Assembly: GCA_024401555.1 (NCBI GenBank)
Contig: JAKSKV010000020.1
Coordinates: 1 to 55,051, forward strand
Reading direction: 5' to 3'
Origin: Paludibacteraceae bacterium
Lineage (GTDB): Bacteria; Bacteroidota; Bacteroidia; Bacteroidales; Paludibacteraceae
Length of the DNA stretch: 55,051 bases
The position numbers and the translations under genes were made by a program. Shown piece after piece: positions 52,401 to 55,051 of the stretch; within the stretch, counting starts at the first letter, position 1, and each line of letters opens with the position of its first letter. The notes below the pieces were generated by a model. The model did no database searches and was not told the DNA's origin. It saw only the letters and a program-made list of their open reading frames with translations.

Positions 52401-53063
52401 CTACAACTCTACCCTCAACATCTTGGTCAGCGTCTTGCCACCCTCGAAGGAGATGGTAACCGTGAGATTGTGGGACGCCGTCGGCACAACCGGTAATTCA
52501 AATTCAATACATCCATACCACAGGCACTTTTCCGCATCAGTCAGTTCCGTATATGGTTTGTTAATGTATGGCGAAAAATTATCACTCTCATCAAATCGAT
52601 AACCATTCAACACAAACTTGCCCAAAGAAATGCCATGAAATATGGAATAGTCGCACAAGTTGCACCCTGCGGGATATTGTTCACCATAGTCCATGTCCGA
52701 AACGATGGATACCGTCGTGATAGGGAATGCAACAACCCGATTTGATTCCTCACCAGAAATCTCACCTTTGTAATGATCATCATGGTACAAACCGGAGATG
52801 GAATCAAACAATTCGTGACGAGACCCGCTACTAATCTTTTCCCCCGAGGAGACCAATTCTCCATCCACAGAAAATGCCACATGGAAACTTCCGTCATCTA
52901 CCATCTCGTACCTGAGATAGATAATCGAATCGGGGAGAACATAATCATTCACCCTATGTGAGGAGCGATAACAAGATAATGTGTCTTCACCGTCTCCACA
53001 CGAGTTAATCAATAGGGCCATTGCCATCGCCACCCAAACAAAAATGTTTCTTTTCTTTCTCAT
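52401..53063 (-). CDS. Hypothetical lipoprotein next to the C10 peptidase
   Basis: 220 aa. Lipoprotein signal with lipobox (VAMAMALLINSC). The mature part is beta-rich with several cysteines (CYRSSHRV, GCNLCDY, CLWYGCIEFELP) and no known motif. It follows the C10 peptidase gene by 22 bases and is probably co-transcribed. By position it could be a partner or inhibitor of the peptidase, since some C10 genes are accompanied by small inhibitor genes, but sequence similarity to those was not recognisable. Confidence 0.65.
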   Translation of the reverse strand: MRKKRNIFVWVAMAMALLINSCGDGEDTLSCYRSSHRVNDYVLPDSIIYLRYEMVDDGSFHVAFSVDGELVSSGEKISSGSRHELFDSISGLYHDDHYKGEISGEESNRVVAFPITTVSIVSDMDYGEQYPAGCNLCDYSIFHGISLGKFVLNGYRFDESDNFSPYINKPYTELTDAEKCLWYGCIEFELPVVPTASHNLTVTISFEGGKTLTKMLRVEL

Positions 53064-53085
53064 ACTATCTATTACTATTTACAAG

Positions 53086-54516
53086 TTATCGCCAAGCCGT
53101 ATGAATCTTTAGATCATACTTATAATCAAATGTATCTGTTCCTTTTTTTGTGTCATACTGGACAGCCCTCTGCACATCGAAACACCCAGCAGAAAAATAT
53201 CCATTGTTGATTCCGCCCCATCCCCAGTTGATATGCAGCAAAGGATTGGAATAGGAGGTGCTGATAAGTATATTTGTGGAGGTGCCAGTTTCCGTGTTTA
53301 GACGATAGTTGTAATACTCTACTATAGAAGCTGAATAGCCATCCACTACCCAAGCATGACCACCGTACTTGACAAACAGGATTTTCTTTTTGTCACCCGT
53401 CATCAAAACAGGGCGCTTTAGATCCAATTGTCCCTTAACTTTCTCGAAAGAGTAATCCGATGTGGCACAACTAGCGTAACCAATACTCTTCAAGTAGGAC
53501 ATAACATTCTTGTCCTTCGCACCGCTTCCATCACAATCATAGTCCATTCCAACATTTTTCCCCACAAGGGCAAAAAGCTGCGACAAATTTTGACGATCTC
53601 TCCCTACCAAAAGATTGGCACTTGTAAAATTGGTCAACATATCCCAATCCAAATCTAGAGTCATTCCATTGCCAGAAAGAATCTTGGGATATTGATAGTA
53701 CCCCATCAACTGCGCCACAGCCACCGCCCAACATCCTGCCGGCGCATGACCACTCGGTTTTGACTTACACGTTTTCATCAAATCATTATAGGGAGAACCG
53801 CTTTGCGCCCATGTGGTAGTCAACAGTGGAGTCACCTCCTCCTTGCCTTTCAACAACTTAAAGGATCCGGTAGATACGCTCCTCAATGATGCGCCCTGAT
53901 CGGAACCATCTTCCTCCAACAATCTCTCTGCCATCTCCCTCAACGACTCTTTCTTCGCCTCAAACGTCAAGAGCGACTCCTCCATATATTGTTGGGCATT
54001 TTCAAGGAAAAGAGCTACTCCTGGGTTATCAATCGAGTCGCCAAGCGTTCCCCTCTCCACACAGGCCAACACCGGACATCCCACACGGTCGTCCGCACAG
54101 ATAACAGCGAAACCAGCGCTATCGGCGAAATTACAGATATAGGCCATCGTATCGGGCAAATCGACCTGCTCGCCACCAGCCCGCAAAGCAGCGGATCTAC
54201 GCTCCAACACCCTACCGCCATTCACCATCCGCCTCGCACCTGAACTTCGCAACTGACTCTCTCCCTCCTGCGGGAAATAGAGCGCCGCTGCATCCTCCGC
54301 CAAGGCGACGGCATCCTCCCAACTCATCGTATGGTGGGTGGAATAAATCGCTTTGTAATTGATGTTCTCCTGTGATTGGTCTTGTTTCTCCATTCTCGGC
54401 TTTTCTGTTAATAGACTCTCCCTCTCGCAACTGGAGAAGAGAACAATTTGATAAACCACTAATGCGGAGAGAAAATCGCTCCCCAAACGTTTCCTAACAA
54501 TTTTTTTGTCAAACAT
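53086..54516 (-). CDS. C10 family (streptopain-like) cysteine peptidase, lipoprotein
   Basis: 476 aa. N-terminal hydrophobic segment with lipobox (VVYQIVLFSSC). A pro-region about 60-220 contains FAVICADDRVGCPVLAC as in C10 propeptides (Inhibitor_I69-like). The catalytic domain begins LLTTTWAQSGSPYND, with nucleophile Cys in APAGCWAVAVAQLM and the His in YGGHAWVVDGY, followed by HINWGWGG. It is a secreted, surface-held protease made as a zymogen. Related enzymes in Bacteroides and streptococci cleave host or competitor proteins. Confidence 0.93.
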   Translation of the reverse strand: MFDKKIVRKRLGSDFLSALVVYQIVLFSSCERESLLTEKPRMEKQDQSQENINYKAIYSTHHTMSWEDAVALAEDAAALYFPQEGESQLRSSGARRMVNGGRVLERRSAALRAGGEQVDLPDTMAYICNFADSAGFAVICADDRVGCPVLACVERGTLGDSIDNPGVALFLENAQQYMEESLLTFEAKKESLREMAERLLEEDGSDQGASLRSVSTGSFKLLKGKEEVTPLLTTTWAQSGSPYNDLMKTCKSKPSGHAPAGCWAVAVAQLMGYYQYPKILSGNGMTLDLDWDMLTNFTSANLLVGRDRQNLSQLFALVGKNVGMDYDCDGSGAKDKNVMSYLKSIGYASCATSDYSFEKVKGQLDLKRPVLMTGDKKKILFVKYGGHAWVVDGYSASIVEYYNYRLNTETGTSTNILISTSYSNPLLHINWGWGGINNGYFSAGCFDVQRAVQYDTKKGTDTFDYKYDLKIHTAWR

Positions 54517-54580
54517 AACAAGGTATTTTATAGTTAAACATTGATGGTTGGCTCACCCAACAACATCGTAATTGCAAGGG

Positions 54581-54588
54581 CAAATATA
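54581..54588 (-). promoter_or_regulatory. -7 box for the C10 peptidase gene
   Basis: On the minus strand TATATTTG followed by C, a perfect box 64 bases before ATG 54516. No good -33 box. Confidence 0.55.
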
Positions 54589-54674
54589 GTAATATTTTTA
54601 TTATTTTACTACATTTGCAATAAATAAATTATATTTATCAATTATTTCATATGCAAACAACGGATGCTATCCCA

Positions 54675-54716
54675 CAAAAAAAGGCCATCCAAGCCGAAAA
54701 AACGACTTGGATGGCC
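54675..54716 (-). terminator. Strong intrinsic terminator of the 3'-most gene
   Basis: On the minus strand GGCCATCCAAGTCG (54703-54716) pairs with CGGCTTGGATGGCC (54683-54696), 14 bp with one T-G pair, followed by seven T. Confidence 0.9.
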
Positions 54717-54740
54717 CACCATTTATTCACTTAAATCACA

Positions 54741-55051
54741 CTATTTGATTTCTATCTTGACAGACTCCTGCTCGTTGGAGAGGATATATACGCCACGATT
54801 GTAGCCTTGTCCCTTCAACTTCTCCGCAGCGCTTTCGCCCTCGGCGATGACCACGCTACCAAGAATCTTTCCTGTAATATCCACTACATTGAATGTGCCG
54901 CAAGGCATATTGGCGGATACCTCCACCACGCCAGTAGGGTCTGGGTGTTCTGCCTCGAAGTTGATCCAGTCGATGTTGGTGTAATTGCCATCGATATTGA
55001 TACGCATCACATGCTTACCCTCTTCGATGCGGGCTGTCTTGCCCGTTAGGG
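54741..55051 (-). CDS. C-terminal end of a T9SS-secreted protein with CBM6-like domain (partial)
   Basis: The frame is open to the window edge (last full codon ends at 55049), so the start lies beyond it. The visible 102 residues begin LTGKTARIEEGKHVMRINIDG and NYTNIDWINFEAEHP, the last strands of a CBM6-type beta-sandwich (compare SWIDVDWIKFE in the GH10 enzyme), followed by a T9SS-like sorting domain (TFNVVDITGKILGSVVIAEG...GVYILSNEQESVKIEIK). The missing upstream part is probably a glycoside hydrolase. It is the third putative T9SS cargo in the window. Confidence 0.8.
   Translation of the reverse strand, partial: LTGKTARIEEGKHVMRINIDGNYTNIDWINFEAEHPDPTGVVEVSANMPCGTFNVVDITGKILGSVVIAEGESAAEKLKGQGYNRGVYILSNEQESVKIEIK

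Overview
The window is a chromosomal segment of a Bacteroidales bacterium. The evidence is the promoter style (-7 boxes TAnnTTTG or TAnnTTCG, sometimes with TTTG 19-20 bp upstream), family-typical genes (DUF3822, DUF4296, DUF5715, TamL lipoprotein, AURKAIP1/COX24-type mini-protein after an HU gene, C10 peptidase), and type IX secretion (T9SS) C-terminal domains on secreted glycanases. GH10 xylanase, GH26-GH5 mannanase and a propeller-AraC sensor point to a gut or rumen fibre degrader. No rRNA, tRNA or CRISPR array was seen.

Layout. (1) 1-6.0 kb: end of an Rpn-type nuclease gene and a thioester-less alpha-2-macroglobulin. (2) 6.1-15.2 kb, minus strand: an envelope operon running lipid kinase, beta-barrel, lipoprotein, TamB, TamL. 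(3) 15.3-20.4 kb: folA, then the minus-strand blocks dksA-like/lspA/DUF4296/short ORF and GNAT/DUF5715/recO. (4) 20.6-22.75 kb: HU, a 29-aa ribosomal mini-protein, RNase E/G. (5) 22.75-29.45 kb: a defence-like accessory island with an AAA/DUF4143 ATPase, a structured RNA, an EcoRI-family adenine methylase, a DUF262-HNH nuclease, a Fic enzyme and a second AAA/DUF4143 ATPase. (6) 29.45-31.4 kb: EamA transporter, Sua5/YciO/YrdC protein, acyl-CoA thioesterase. (7) 31.5-35.5 kb: secreted GH10 xylanase and PEP carboxykinase. (8) 35.7-43.6 kb: folB/rsmD/DUF3822/pseudopilin-like operon, RecD-like helicase, CTP protease with dCMP deaminase, rpsO, thyA, a membrane protein. (9) 43.8-49.6 kb: GH26-GH5 mannanase divergent from its likely regulator. 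(10) 49.6-55.05 kb: four-helix-bundle protein, acidic protein, thioesterase, CapA-like protein, small lipoprotein, C10 peptidase, and the C-terminus of another T9SS cargo.

The island is the unusual part. Both ATPase genes are preceded by three imperfect palindromes spaced at exactly 33 bp. In both, the last palindrome ends exactly 6 bp before the -7 box, yet the palindrome sequences differ completely. Between ATPase 1 and the methylase lies a ~185-nt region that folds into an H-type pseudoknot (9 bp + 8 bp) enclosing a long hairpin arm, ending in an intrinsic terminator just upstream of the methylase. A second hairpin abuts the methylase start codon. The rng terminator sequence recurs almost unchanged after the HNH gene and after the Fic gene, and a broken HNH 3' end marks the right edge, so the island looks assembled from successive cassettes.

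Three short extragenic palindromes (15.94, 35.64 and 39.62 kb) are further repeats of interest; the first supplies the stop codon of the gene next to it. All functions are inferred from sequence reading alone; no database search was run.
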